Of a DNA stretch of 64,000 bases, positions 50,116-58,323 are shown piece after piece (within the stretch, counting starts at the first letter, position 1; each line of letters starts with the position of its first letter). A program made the translations under genes and the position numbers. Below the pieces are notes generated by a model. It did no database searches, was not told the origin of the DNA, and saw only the letters and a program-made list of their open reading frames with translations. Origin of the DNA: an uncultured Lachnospiraceae bacterium (GTDB lineage: Bacteria; Bacillota; Clostridia; Lachnospirales; Lachnospiraceae); assembly GCA_910586015.1 (NCBI GenBank), contig CAJUGJ010000006.1, positions 1 through 64,000 of the forward strand. Reading direction: 5' to 3'.

Positions 50116-50562
50116 TTATTGATTAAACTTTGTAATATTTTCCTCATTTAAAGTAAAGTCATAATAGTTTAAATCATCTCTAAATGTCCATCCAACACTT
50201 TTCCAAAAACGATTTCCGATCTCATTATTTTTAAATGCAATCAGTGATACTTTATTGATTCCCTCTTTTTTTAATGCCTCTATTGCAAAAGAAGCCATCT
50301 GTTTTCCAATACCATGTTTACGATACTCCTTTGCTACACATACATGATAAAAGCATCCTCTTCGACCATCATGTCCACATAAAATTGCTCCGATCACCGT
50401 GTCTTTATCAACTGCCACTACACTGGTAGTTGGATTTCTTTTTAAAAACTTTTCTACTCCCTGTTTAGAATCATCTAAACTTCGAATCCCAAATCCTTGA
50501 ATACTCATCCAAAGTGTATAAACTTTTGGATAGTCCTCTGGCTTCATCACTCGAATCTCCAC
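50116..50562 (-). CDS. GNAT acetyltransferase within the arginine operon
   Basis: A 148-residue GNAT-fold protein. VIGAILCGHDGRRGCFYHVCV leads to the acetyl-CoA loop KEYRKHGIGKQMASFAIEAL, followed by NNEIGNRFWKSVGW. It resembles the YpeA-like group. It starts with GTG behind AAAGGAGG, 15 bases before the end of argC, so it is co-transcribed between argC and argJ. Position suggests it might supply N-acetylglutamate (anaplerotic synthase), or acetylate another amine; the sequence alone does not decide. Confidence 0.85.
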   Translation of the reverse strand: MEIRVMKPEDYPKVYTLWMSIQGFGIRSLDDSKQGVEKFLKRNPTTSVVAVDKDTVIGAILCGHDGRRGCFYHVCVAKEYRKHGIGKQMASFAIEALKKEGINKVSLIAFKNNEIGNRFWKSVGWTFRDDLNYYDFTLNEENITKFNQ

Positions 50563-50577
50563 AGCTATCCTCCTTTG

Positions 50578-51618
50578 TTAAGGAAAAATCGGAGCTATCT
50601 CAAGCCCTTTTGTTTCTTTTAATCCAAACATTAAATTCATATTTTGAACAGCTTGTCCAGCCGCCCCCTTAACAAGATTATCCATTGCTCCCATCATAAT
50701 CACTCGATTTGTTCTCGGATCGATAACTGTATTGACATCTACAAAATTGCTTCCTTCTACCCATCTTGTTTCTGGACATAAATCTGGTTTTAATACTCGT
50801 ACAAAATACTCTTTTTCATAATATTTTTCATAGACTGCATGAATTTCTTCCTGTGATATTTTCTTTGTTAAAGAGGCATATGCTGTTACTAAAATCCCTC
50901 GATTCATCGGTACTAAATGTGGTGTAAAATTTAATGTAACTTCTGTTTTTGCTGCTCTAGTTAACTGTTCCTCAATTTCTGGTGTATGACGATGCGAAGT
51001 TACTCCATACGCCTTTATATTTTCATTGACTTCACAAAATAAATTTCCGAGTTTTGCTCCTCTTCCTGCTCCTGATGTTCCAGACTTGGCATCAATAATT
51101 AAAGTACTTGGATCAATCAGTCCTTCATTTAATAAAGGATAAATAGAAAGAATAGAACAAGTTGGATAACAACCCGGATTTGCAATTAATCTCGCCTTTT
51201 TAATTTCTTCTCTATTTAACTCACATAAACCATAAACTGCCTCTGATAAAAACTGTGGACTTTTATGTTCTATTTTATACCAATCTTCGTATACCTCAAC
51301 ATTTTTTAGACGAAAATCTGCACTTAAATCAATTACTTTGGTATTTGATAGAATTTTCTCATTTAATAGGGAGGCTAAATACCCTTGTGGAGTTGCAGTA
51401 AAAATAACATCTGCCTGTTCTGACAGTTTTTCTAAATTATCCTCTAAACAATCAGCATCCACAAGCTCAAACATATTTTGAAATACCTGTGAATAGGGAG
51501 TGCCAACGTAACTTTTTGAACCATACCATATGATTTTTGCTTCACTATGCTGTAACAATAACCGAACCAGTTCTTGACCGGCATACCCTGTCGATCCAAT
51601 AATACCAATCTGAATCAT
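50578..51618 (-). CDS. argC: N-acetyl-gamma-glutamyl-phosphate reductase
   Basis: A 346-residue NADPH-dependent dehydrogenase, third step of arginine synthesis. The Rossmann motif GIIGSTGYAGQELVRLL is at the N-terminus. The catalytic Cys is in LIANPGCYPTCSI, and GTSGAGRGAK and the His of VTSHRHTPEIEE follow. ATG at 51618 has AGAGGA six bases upstream. It is first in the operon, behind a good promoter with an ARG-box-like sequence. Confidence 0.95.
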   Translation of the reverse strand: MIQIGIIGSTGYAGQELVRLLLQHSEAKIIWYGSKSYVGTPYSQVFQNMFELVDADCLEDNLEKLSEQADVIFTATPQGYLASLLNEKILSNTKVIDLSADFRLKNVEVYEDWYKIEHKSPQFLSEAVYGLCELNREEIKKARLIANPGCYPTCSILSIYPLLNEGLIDPSTLIIDAKSGTSGAGRGAKLGNLFCEVNENIKAYGVTSHRHTPEIEEQLTRAAKTEVTLNFTPHLVPMNRGILVTAYASLTKKISQEEIHAVYEKYYEKEYFVRVLKPDLCPETRWVEGSNFVDVNTVIDPRTNRVIMMGAMDNLVKGAAGQAVQNMNLMFGLKETKGLEIAPIFP

Positions 51619-51644
51619 ATCCATTCCTCTCATACTTTTATTTT

Positions 51645-51678
51645 TCATAATTATACATCTGTATTAAATAATATGCAA
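51645..51678 (-). promoter_or_regulatory. Arginine operon promoter with candidate ARG box
   Basis: On the minus strand TTGCAT (51678-51673), 17 bases, TATAAT (51655-51650). TGTATAATTATGAA (51658-51645) overlaps the -10 and matches the ArgR half-site pattern TGNATWWWWATNCA except at one position. The promoter is seen directly; ArgR binding is inference. Confidence 0.65.
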
Positions 51679-51689
51679 GCAGATTTTCT

Positions 51690-52295
51690 CTATTTACACT
51701 TCTCTCCTGTGATGAGATTGATCTTATGTCTTTTTAATTCTTGATAGATCTTTGCTATCGGCAATCCGACTACATTATAATAATCCCCTTCAATTCTAGC
51801 GATATAGGGAGCAGATCGACCTTGAAGTGCATATGCTCCTGCTTTATCCATAGACTCTCCGGTTGCAATATACGAAAGAATTTCTTCTTTTGTAAGCGGA
51901 TAAAACTCTACTTTTGTCTGTTCTACAAAAGAAATCTCTTCTTTTATTTTTCCCTGTTCTAAGATTAAAATACAAACTCCTGTATCCACTTCATGTACCT
52001 TTCCAGAAAGCATTTCTAACATCTGTTCTGCTTCAGACATAGAGGAAGGTTTTCCAAGAATCTTATTTTCTAATACAACAACTGTATCTGCTCCTAATAT
52101 AACTGCATTTGTCGCATCTACTCTTTTTGCAACTTCTGTTGCTTTTTCATAGGAGAGTTTTTGAACTAATTCCTTTGGATTTGTCTGTGTCATATGTTCT
52201 TCAATATGACTGACTATTGTAATAAATTCTGCTCCGACTTGATTAAGAATTTCTTTACGTCTTGGAGAAGCAGAGGCTAAAATAAGCTGATACAT
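51690..52295 (-). CDS. maf: Maf-family nucleoside triphosphate pyrophosphatase (YhdE-type)
   Basis: A 201-residue Maf protein. LILASASPRRKEILNQVG at the N-terminus, ILGADTVVVLENKILGKP in the middle and DKAGAYALQGRSAPYIARIEGDYYNV (quoted in part) near the end match the dTTP/UTP/m5UTP pyrophosphatase subgroup. It removes non-canonical nucleotides and can slow septum formation. It is the upstream neighbour of argC but separated from it by the argC promoter. Confidence 0.92.
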   Translation of the reverse strand: MYQLILASASPRRKEILNQVGAEFITIVSHIEEHMTQTNPKELVQKLSYEKATEVAKRVDATNAVILGADTVVVLENKILGKPSSMSEAEQMLEMLSGKVHEVDTGVCILILEQGKIKEEISFVEQTKVEFYPLTKEEILSYIATGESMDKAGAYALQGRSAPYIARIEGDYYNVVGLPIAKIYQELKRHKINLITGEKCK

Positions 52296-52397
52296 AACTT
52301 TCCTTTCTACTTATCATTTACTCACTGTCTATTTTGATTCTTGTCAAGTATACCATTCTATCTTTGGAAACTCAAGCATAATCAAAAAAAATTCTTC

Positions 52398-52437
52398 TTG
52401 CATCTTTGTTCAATATGATGTATATTTATAACATTAT
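52398..52437 (+). promoter_or_regulatory. argG promoter with AT-rich operator-like palindrome
   Basis: TTGCAT (52398-52403), 17 bases, TATATT (52421-52426). The imperfect palindrome ATGTATATTTATAACAT overlaps the -10, as an ArgR site would. The -35 is identical to that of the argC operon. Confidence 0.55.
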
Positions 52438-52458
52438 ATAAAAAGGAGAATGTAGGAT

Positions 52459-53688
52459 ATGAAAGAAAAAGTAATTTTAGCATATTCAGGTGGATTAGAT
52501 ACCACTGCAATTATTCCGTGGTTAAAAGAAAACTATGATTATGAAGTAATTTGCTGTTGTATTGATGTAGGACAGGGTAATGAACTAGATGGTTTAGAAG
52601 AACGTGCAAAGCTCTCAGGTGCTTCTAAACTTTATATTGAACATCTAACGGATGAATTTGTAGACGATTATGTGATTCCTTGTGTAAAAGCAGGAGCTGT
52701 ATATGAACATAAATATCTGCTTGGAACTTCTATGGCACGTCCTGTCATTGCAAAAAAGTTAGTAGAAGTTGCAAGAAAAGAAGGGGCATCTGCTATTTGT
52801 CATGGTGCTACAGGAAAGGGCAACGATCAGGTTCGCTTTGAACTTGGAATTAAAGCATTAGCCCCTGATTTAAAAATTATTGCACCTTGGAGATGTAATG
52901 AAACTTGGAAAATGAACTCTCGTGAAGAAGAAATCGCCTATTGTAAAGCACATAATATTGATCTTCCATTTGATGCTAGCCATAGCTACAGCCGTGACCG
53001 CAATTTATGGCACATCAGCCATGAGGGATTAGAGCTAGAAGAACCAGCAAATGCTCCAAATTATGATCATTTACTGGTTCTTGGGGTTACTCCTGAAAAA
53101 GCTCCACAGGAAGGTGAAACAATTTCTTTAACCTTTGAAAAAGGAACTCCTGTTGCTTTAAATGGAGAAAAGATGAAAGCGTCTGAGATTATTGCTAAGT
53201 TAAATACATTGGGCGGAAAACATGGTATTGGTATTGTTGATATTGTTGAAAATCGTGTTGTGGGTATGAAATCCCGCGGAGTTTATGAAACACCAGGTGG
53301 AACGATTTTAATGGAAGCACATGATCAATTAGAAGAACTTATTTTAGATAGGGATACTCTTTCTTATAAAAAGGGAATTGCTAATAAATTTGCAGATATT
53401 GTTTATGAAGGAAAATGGTTTACACCGCTTCGTGAAGCTTTACAGGCATTTGTAGAATCCACACAGGAATATGTCACAGGAGAGGTAAAGATAAAACTAT
53501 ATAAAGGAAATATTATAAAACAGGGTACCATTTCACCATATTCTCTATATAACGAAAGTATTGCATCTTTTACAACTGGAGAACTCTATGATCATCATGA
53601 TGCAGAAGGCTTTATCAACTTATTTGGACTTCCGTTAAAGGTGCGTGCGATGATGTTGGCAAGTCAAAAAGAAAATTCAGAAAAATAG
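52459..53688 (+). CDS. argG: Argininosuccinate synthase
   Basis: A 409-residue ATP-dependent ligase of citrulline and aspartate. VILAYSGGLDTTAIIPWL contains the PP-loop. GATGKGNDQVRFE and the later KSRGVYETPGGT are strongly conserved. AAAGGAG precedes the ATG. argH, which usually follows, is not here; after the stop comes a hairpin and an unrelated nucleosidase gene. It is divergent from maf and the arginine operon. Confidence 0.96.
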   Translation: MKEKVILAYSGGLDTTAIIPWLKENYDYEVICCCIDVGQGNELDGLEERAKLSGASKLYIEHLTDEFVDDYVIPCVKAGAVYEHKYLLGTSMARPVIAKKLVEVARKEGASAICHGATGKGNDQVRFELGIKALAPDLKIIAPWRCNETWKMNSREEEIAYCKAHNIDLPFDASHSYSRDRNLWHISHEGLELEEPANAPNYDHLLVLGVTPEKAPQEGETISLTFEKGTPVALNGEKMKASEIIAKLNTLGGKHGIGIVDIVENRVVGMKSRGVYETPGGTILMEAHDQLEELILDRDTLSYKKGIANKFADIVYEGKWFTPLREALQAFVESTQEYVTGEVKIKLYKGNIIKQGTISPYSLYNESIASFTTGELYDHHDAEGFINLFGLPLKVRAMMLASQKENSEK

Positions 53689-53704
53689 TCAAATACATTA
53701 AAAC

Positions 53705-53757
53705 AGAGCACACCATAAAAGGCTAATGAAAGAGTTTGTCTTTGGTTGTGCTCTTTC
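53705..53757 (+). terminator. Hairpin after argG
   Basis: AGAGCACACC (53705-53714) pairs with GGTTGTGCTCT (53744-53754), with one bulged base, around a 29-base loop; TTTCTC follows. The tract is weak, so it may only attenuate transcription into the nucleosidase gene. Confidence 0.5.
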
Positions 53758-53785
53758 TCAGTATTCATTTCAGAAAGAGGATATT

Positions 53786-54679
53786 ATGATCACACTTCTT
53801 ACTTCATTTTATCAAGAGGCAGAAGCTTTGATTGAAAAACAAAATTTAAAAAAAGAGTCTTCCTTTTCACAGTTTCAACTTTTTTCAGGTTCAGATATAA
53901 GGTTGCTGATTACTGGAACAGGTAATATTTCATCTGCTGTAGCACTAACATATCTACTTACAAAAATTCCTCCAACAAAAGAAGATCTCTACTTAAATAT
54001 TGGAGTATGTGGATGTAATGATAAAAAAACAGTATGTGGAACTTGTTTTATCTGTAATCAAATAACGGAACAGAGCACCCATCGTATTTTTTATCCAGAT
54101 ATTTTGTATTCTCATCCTTTTTTAGAAGCTCCTCTTATCACTTCTCCTGTTTTAGTTGAATTTAGCAATACATCATCTTTTCCGCTATTATTTGATATGG
54201 AAGCCGCAAGTCTTTATCAGGCTGGTATGACCTTTTTACAACAACATCAGATGTTATTTTTAAAAATTGTTTCGGATCCTTTAACTCCAAAACAGGTTGT
54301 AACCTCTGAAGTTTCCAACCTGATGAAACAATGTCTGCCTTCTATTCTTACCTTTTTAGATTCTTTAAAAATACAACAACACAAATTCTTTTCAAACAGA
54401 CCAATTCATATGCTTTTTTCAGAAGAAGATGAAAAATATATTAAATTCTTTTCTGATACGTTTTCTTTTTCAGTGACAAGAACAGAACAACTCAAACAGC
54501 TTTTACGATATGCAAAAACATTAGGAATTTCTATGGATATATGTTATAGACAACTTGAAATTTTTAAGGGAGAATATAATCTGTTACATATTAAACAAAA
54601 GGGAGGTGAAATTCTTGAACGATTTCGACAATTTATTTTTCAGTACTTCAAAGAATTTGTTTCATCATATCTATATTGA
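53786..54679 (+). CDS. Nucleoside phosphorylase/nucleosidase-superfamily protein paired with an SPL-like enzyme
   Basis: A 297-residue protein. The first ~190 residues resemble the MTA/SAH-nucleosidase branch of the PNP superfamily: LLITGTGNISSAVALTYLL (40-58), LFDMEAASLYQAG (135-147; Glu139 at the purine/ribose-binding position) and IVSDPL (161-166; Asp164 at the catalytic acid position). The remaining ~100 residues form an extra helical domain not typical of the family. ATG at 53786 follows AGAGGA. Its 3' end overlaps the radical SAM gene by 65 bases, so the two are translationally coupled. The substrate is unknown: SAM-derived 5'-deoxyadenosine or a damaged nucleoside are options. Confidence 0.75.
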   Translation: MITLLTSFYQEAEALIEKQNLKKESSFSQFQLFSGSDIRLLITGTGNISSAVALTYLLTKIPPTKEDLYLNIGVCGCNDKKTVCGTCFICNQITEQSTHRIFYPDILYSHPFLEAPLITSPVLVEFSNTSSFPLLFDMEAASLYQAGMTFLQQHQMLFLKIVSDPLTPKQVVTSEVSNLMKQCLPSILTFLDSLKIQQHKFFSNRPIHMLFSEEDEKYIKFFSDTFSFSVTRTEQLKQLLRYAKTLGISMDICYRQLEIFKGEYNLLHIKQKGGEILERFRQFIFQYFKEFVSSYLY

Positions 54680-55685
54680 AGAAAAAGCATTTTCATTTTC
54701 AAGAACCAGTCAAATTCTTTCACACTTTCCCAATACTAAACAGATTAAAATTGATCATTATCAGTCTTTATTTCATCGTGGACATCAAAACTTTATTGCT
54801 CAAAAACAGTCTCCTGCTCTATTTCTAGCCTGTAAAGAACCTCCTTTTCTCTACTGTGGAGCACCGGTGTGCCAAAGTTTTGGAAACCAACACTTTTATT
54901 ATACTTCTTGTCTTATGAATTGTATGTTTGATTGTGAATATTGCTATCTTCAAGGAATGTACCCATCTGCCAATCCTGTTGTCTTTGTAAATTTAGAAGA
55001 TTTTTTCGAAGAAACCAAACGGCTTTTGGCAATTCATCCTGTCTATCTTTGTATTTCTTATGACTCCGATCTTTTAGCAATGGAGAAAATTTTATCTTAT
55101 TGTGCCCATTGGCTTACTTTTACTGCTGATCAAAAAAATCTCTGTGTTGAACTTAGAACAAAATGTGGATATAATCCAAATCTTCTTTCTGTCCTTTATA
55201 CTGCAGAAAAACTGCCCGAAAGGATTCTATCCTCTCTAAAACAGAGGTTTATTTTTGCATTTACTCTTTCATTGGATTTTATACAAAAAACTTTAGAACA
55301 TAATACTGCATCTTTATTGGCAAGATTAAAGGCAGCACAAACCGTTTCTTTGGCAGGCTTTCCTGTTAGGATTTGTTTGGACCCTCTAATTTATATACCA
55401 GAATATAAAACTGCATATAAAACATTGGTTGAGCTGATTAAACAAAATCTACTTCCAGAGCAAATTAAAGATATCAGTCTTGGAACTTTTCGTGTTTCCA
55501 AAGAATACTTAAAACGGATGAGAAAACAACGTTCTTATAGTTTTGTACTACAATTTCCCTATGAATTAAATCATGGTGTCTTTTCCTATCCTAAAAGTAT
55601 AGAACAGGAATTAATTCATACTATATTGGATGCGTTTGACGGATATCTTCCAGCTTCTAAATTCTATCTGTGGGAAAATACCTAG
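54615..55685 (+). CDS. Spore photoproduct lyase-like radical SAM protein
   Basis: A 356-residue radical SAM protein. The cluster motif is CMFDCEYC (Cys 103, 107, 110: CX3CX2C) in the context MNCMFDCEYCYLQGMY, as in spore photoproduct lyase. VVFVNLEDFF and the AGFPVRICLDPLIYIPEY strand also fit SPL. At the place of the H-atom-donating Cys141 of B. subtilis (context 'C-T-S-D'), this protein reads Y-D-S-D (149-152), with a Cys three residues earlier (146). So the chemistry may differ from thymine-dimer repair. The TTG start at 54615 has GGGAGGTG upstream, inside the previous gene. Confidence 0.78.
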   Translation: MNDFDNLFFSTSKNLFHHIYIEEKAFSFSRTSQILSHFPNTKQIKIDHYQSLFHRGHQNFIAQKQSPALFLACKEPPFLYCGAPVCQSFGNQHFYYTSCLMNCMFDCEYCYLQGMYPSANPVVFVNLEDFFEETKRLLAIHPVYLCISYDSDLLAMEKILSYCAHWLTFTADQKNLCVELRTKCGYNPNLLSVLYTAEKLPERILSSLKQRFIFAFTLSLDFIQKTLEHNTASLLARLKAAQTVSLAGFPVRICLDPLIYIPEYKTAYKTLVELIKQNLLPEQIKDISLGTFRVSKEYLKRMRKQRSYSFVLQFPYELNHGVFSYPKSIEQELIHTILDAFDGYLPASKFYLWENT

Positions 55686-55713
55686 TAAAACTATCTATAG
55701 AAAGGAGATTTTT

Positions 55714-56421
55714 ATGAATACAGCACTTGTTACTGGAGCTAGTTCTGGAATCGGAGCAGCGATTTGCCGGATGTTATTAGAAGACGGATATCAGATCTGT
55801 GGAATTGGTCGTAATTTTAATAAAGTTTCTGATCTTACGAAAAATACAAATTTTTTTCCTTTTTCCTTCGACTTGACAGATTCTAAGCATCTTATTTCTA
55901 ATCTTTTTGAGCTAAAAAAGAACTATTCTTTCTCTTTATTGATTAATTGTGCAGGAGTTGGATATTTTGGTCCTCACGAAGAATTAAACCCTAGAAAGAT
56001 TCATGAACTTGTTACTGTAAATCTCGAAGTTCCTATGCTTTTAACTAACCTTTTTTTACGACAGCTTAAACAAAATCAGGGAACGATTGTTATGATCTCT
56101 TCTGTTACTGCACAAAAAACGAATACGCATGGCTGTGCTTATGGAGCGACAAAAGCAGGGCTTTCCAACTTTTCTTCTAGTCTTTTTGAAGAAGTTCGTA
56201 AATATGGAGTTCGTGTGATTACACTACATCCCGATATAACTAAGTCAGAATTTTATCGAAATTCTAATTTTAAAGAAGGACAATCTTTCGATACCTATTT
56301 ATTTTCAGAAGAAATTGCACAAGTTCTACATACTGCTCTAACTTTTCGAACAGGTGCACTTCTTCGTGAAATTACAATTCAACCTCAAAAACATCAAATT
56401 CAACGAAAATCTACTGATTAA
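55714..56421 (+). CDS. Short-chain dehydrogenase/reductase (SDR)
   Basis: A 235-residue classical SDR. ALVTGASSGIGAAICRMLL is the NAD(P)-binding motif; INCAGVGYFGP (the NAG motif) and the catalytic Tyr/Lys in YGATKAGLSNF with Ser in ISSVTAQK follow. ATG at 55714 follows AAAGGAG. It starts 29 bases after the SPL-like gene, so the three genes probably form one transcript. The substrate is unknown. Confidence 0.88.
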   Translation: MNTALVTGASSGIGAAICRMLLEDGYQICGIGRNFNKVSDLTKNTNFFPFSFDLTDSKHLISNLFELKKNYSFSLLINCAGVGYFGPHEELNPRKIHELVTVNLEVPMLLTNLFLRQLKQNQGTIVMISSVTAQKTNTHGCAYGATKAGLSNFSSSLFEEVRKYGVRVITLHPDITKSEFYRNSNFKEGQSFDTYLFSEEIAQVLHTALTFRTGALLREITIQPQKHQIQRKSTD

Positions 56422-56785
56422 CTTGTTTTCGTTCTCTTTGTAACTCTTGAAATAATTCTACAGAAGTCCATGATTTATTGTACTCTGTAACAACTGCCTT
56501 TAGGGTAATGGGTTCTAAGCCCTCTTTTTGATACTCGTCTAAAAACTTATCTAAATCATTAGAATCCAACCCTGAAAATACTATCATTTCCTCCTTAAAT
56601 CCTTCTTTTTCATAACGGATCCCCTGCTTTTTCCATCCGGGAAAAGAAATCAAAAATCCTATCTTTTCTAAATAAAATGCCTTCGCCACTTTTTTCGTTC
56701 TAAAATTTAACTTTTTACATATTTGTTCTATCTTATCTAATTTTTCTTTTTCAATTTCATAAAATAATATTAACTTTTGCTGCAT
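56411..56785 (-). CDS. DUF3783 family protein
   Basis: A 124-residue protein. The C-terminal half (EEMIVFSGLDSNDLDKFLDE and PITLKAVVTEYNKSWT) matches DUF3783, a family of unknown function common in Clostridia. The N-terminal half is basic and helix-rich. It converges with the SDR gene, and their ends overlap by 11 bases. No other context points to a function. Confidence 0.8.
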   Translation of the reverse strand: MQQKLILFYEIEKEKLDKIEQICKKLNFRTKKVAKAFYLEKIGFLISFPGWKKQGIRYEKEGFKEEMIVFSGLDSNDLDKFLDEYQKEGLEPITLKAVVTEYNKSWTSVELFQELQRERKQVNQ

Positions 56786-56939
56786 ACTTTCTCCTTTCTT
56801 TCTATTTATTATAGCAAATTTTTTTAGACTGTGCCATCCTATTTTTTCTATAAAAAATTAATATATACATTTCTTTAAAAATGTTGTAGAATAGATTCCG
56901 GCAACAGCCAATTAATAATTGAATTAGAGGTTAATTATT

Positions 56940-58295
56940 ATGAAGATTATTATTGCGGGCTGCGGCAAAGTCGGATATACGCTTGCCGAGCAGCTCTTAG
57001 AAGAGAAACATGAAATTACATTGATTGATAAACAGAGTGAAAAGTTAAAAAGTATTTCTGAACGAATCGATGTAAATGGAATCTGTGGTAATGCTACCAG
57101 TTATCTAATCCAACAAGAAGCCGGAGTTAAAGATGCTGATCTTTTTATCGCAGTGACAAATCAGGATGAAATTAATCTTTTGTGTTGTTTAATTGCAAAA
57201 AAAGCCGGAAATTGTCATACGATTGCAAGAGTTCGAAATCCCGAATATTATGCAGAAATTGGGTTTATCAAAGAGGAATTAGGACTTTCTTTAGCAATCA
57301 ATCCTGAACTTGCAGCAGCTTCTAAAATTTTGCATCTCATTCAAGTTCCTTCTGCTTTGGAATTAGATACTTTTGCAAAGGGTAAAATCAATCTTGTACA
57401 CTTTACAATTCCTTCTGGTTCTTGTTGGCATAATCTAAAACTTAGTGATGCAGCCAAATATGGTCCTAATCTTTTGATCTGCGTTGTAGAACGTGTCGAT
57501 CATTCTTTAATTATCCCAAACGGAAATACTGTTCTTTATGAAGGTGACAGTGTTTCTATTATCATTCCCCCCTATCGGATGAATAGTCTCTTTTCTAAAC
57601 TTGGATTAACAACAAAGGTGATTAAAAATGTTATGATTGCTGGCGGAGGTACAATCGCCTACTATTTGGCACGTCAACTTCTTTCAGCAAAAATTTCAGT
57701 CAAAATTATTGAACTCAATCAAGAACGTAGTGAAGAACTTAGCGAACTTCTTCCAAATGCCACTATTATCAGAGGAGATGCGTCAAATGAAACTTTATTA
57801 CATGAAGAAGGTCTTCATCAAATGGACGCATTTGTTTCTCTTACAAATTATGATGAAGAAAATATTATGCTTTCTCTATATGCCCATAAAGTTTCTTCAG
57901 CAAAATTAATTACAAAAATCAATAAGATTTCATTTGAAAATGTTATTAATGAAATTCCAATCGGAAGTATTATCAGTCCAAAATATTTAACAGCTGAATA
58001 TATTATTCAATATGTCCGTTCTATGCAAAACTCGGTGGGAAGTAATGTAGAAACGGTTTATCGATTGATGGATAACCGAGTAGAAGCTGTGGAATTTATT
58101 GTAAAAGAAGAATCTAAAGTAACAGGAATTCCACTTGCTAAATTAAAAACGAAAGAAAATGTTTTACTTTGTAATATTCTTCGTTATGGAAAAATTATTA
58201 TTCCATCTGGTCAAGATATGATTCAAGTTGGAGATTCTGTTGTTATTGTTACTACAGAAAAAGGAATGGACGACATTTTAGATATTTTAGCATAA
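56940..58295 (+). CDS. trkA: Trk potassium uptake regulatory subunit TrkA
   Basis: A 451-residue cytoplasmic protein with two RCK/KTN domains. Each has an NAD-binding glycine motif: IIAGCGKVGYTLAEQLL near residue 4 and MIAGGGTIAYYLARQLL near 230. Each is followed by a TrkA_C domain. It gates the TrkH channel in response to nucleotides, and often to c-di-AMP in Firmicutes. The RBS is AGAGG. trkH follows 28 bases later. Confidence 0.95.
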   Translation: MKIIIAGCGKVGYTLAEQLLEEKHEITLIDKQSEKLKSISERIDVNGICGNATSYLIQQEAGVKDADLFIAVTNQDEINLLCCLIAKKAGNCHTIARVRNPEYYAEIGFIKEELGLSLAINPELAAASKILHLIQVPSALELDTFAKGKINLVHFTIPSGSCWHNLKLSDAAKYGPNLLICVVERVDHSLIIPNGNTVLYEGDSVSIIIPPYRMNSLFSKLGLTTKVIKNVMIAGGGTIAYYLARQLLSAKISVKIIELNQERSEELSELLPNATIIRGDASNETLLHEEGLHQMDAFVSLTNYDEENIMLSLYAHKVSSAKLITKINKISFENVINEIPIGSIISPKYLTAEYIIQYVRSMQNSVGSNVETVYRLMDNRVEAVEFIVKEESKVTGIPLAKLKTKENVLLCNILRYGKIIIPSGQDMIQVGDSVVIVTTEKGMDDILDILA

Positions 58296-58323
58296 AACAT
58301 AACAAAAGAAAGGAGGGATTTAG

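Noticed and set aside
56786..56939. c-di-AMP (ydaO-type) riboswitch before trkA
   Set aside because: The 154-base leader lacks the conserved aptamer blocks and shows no terminator-like stem.
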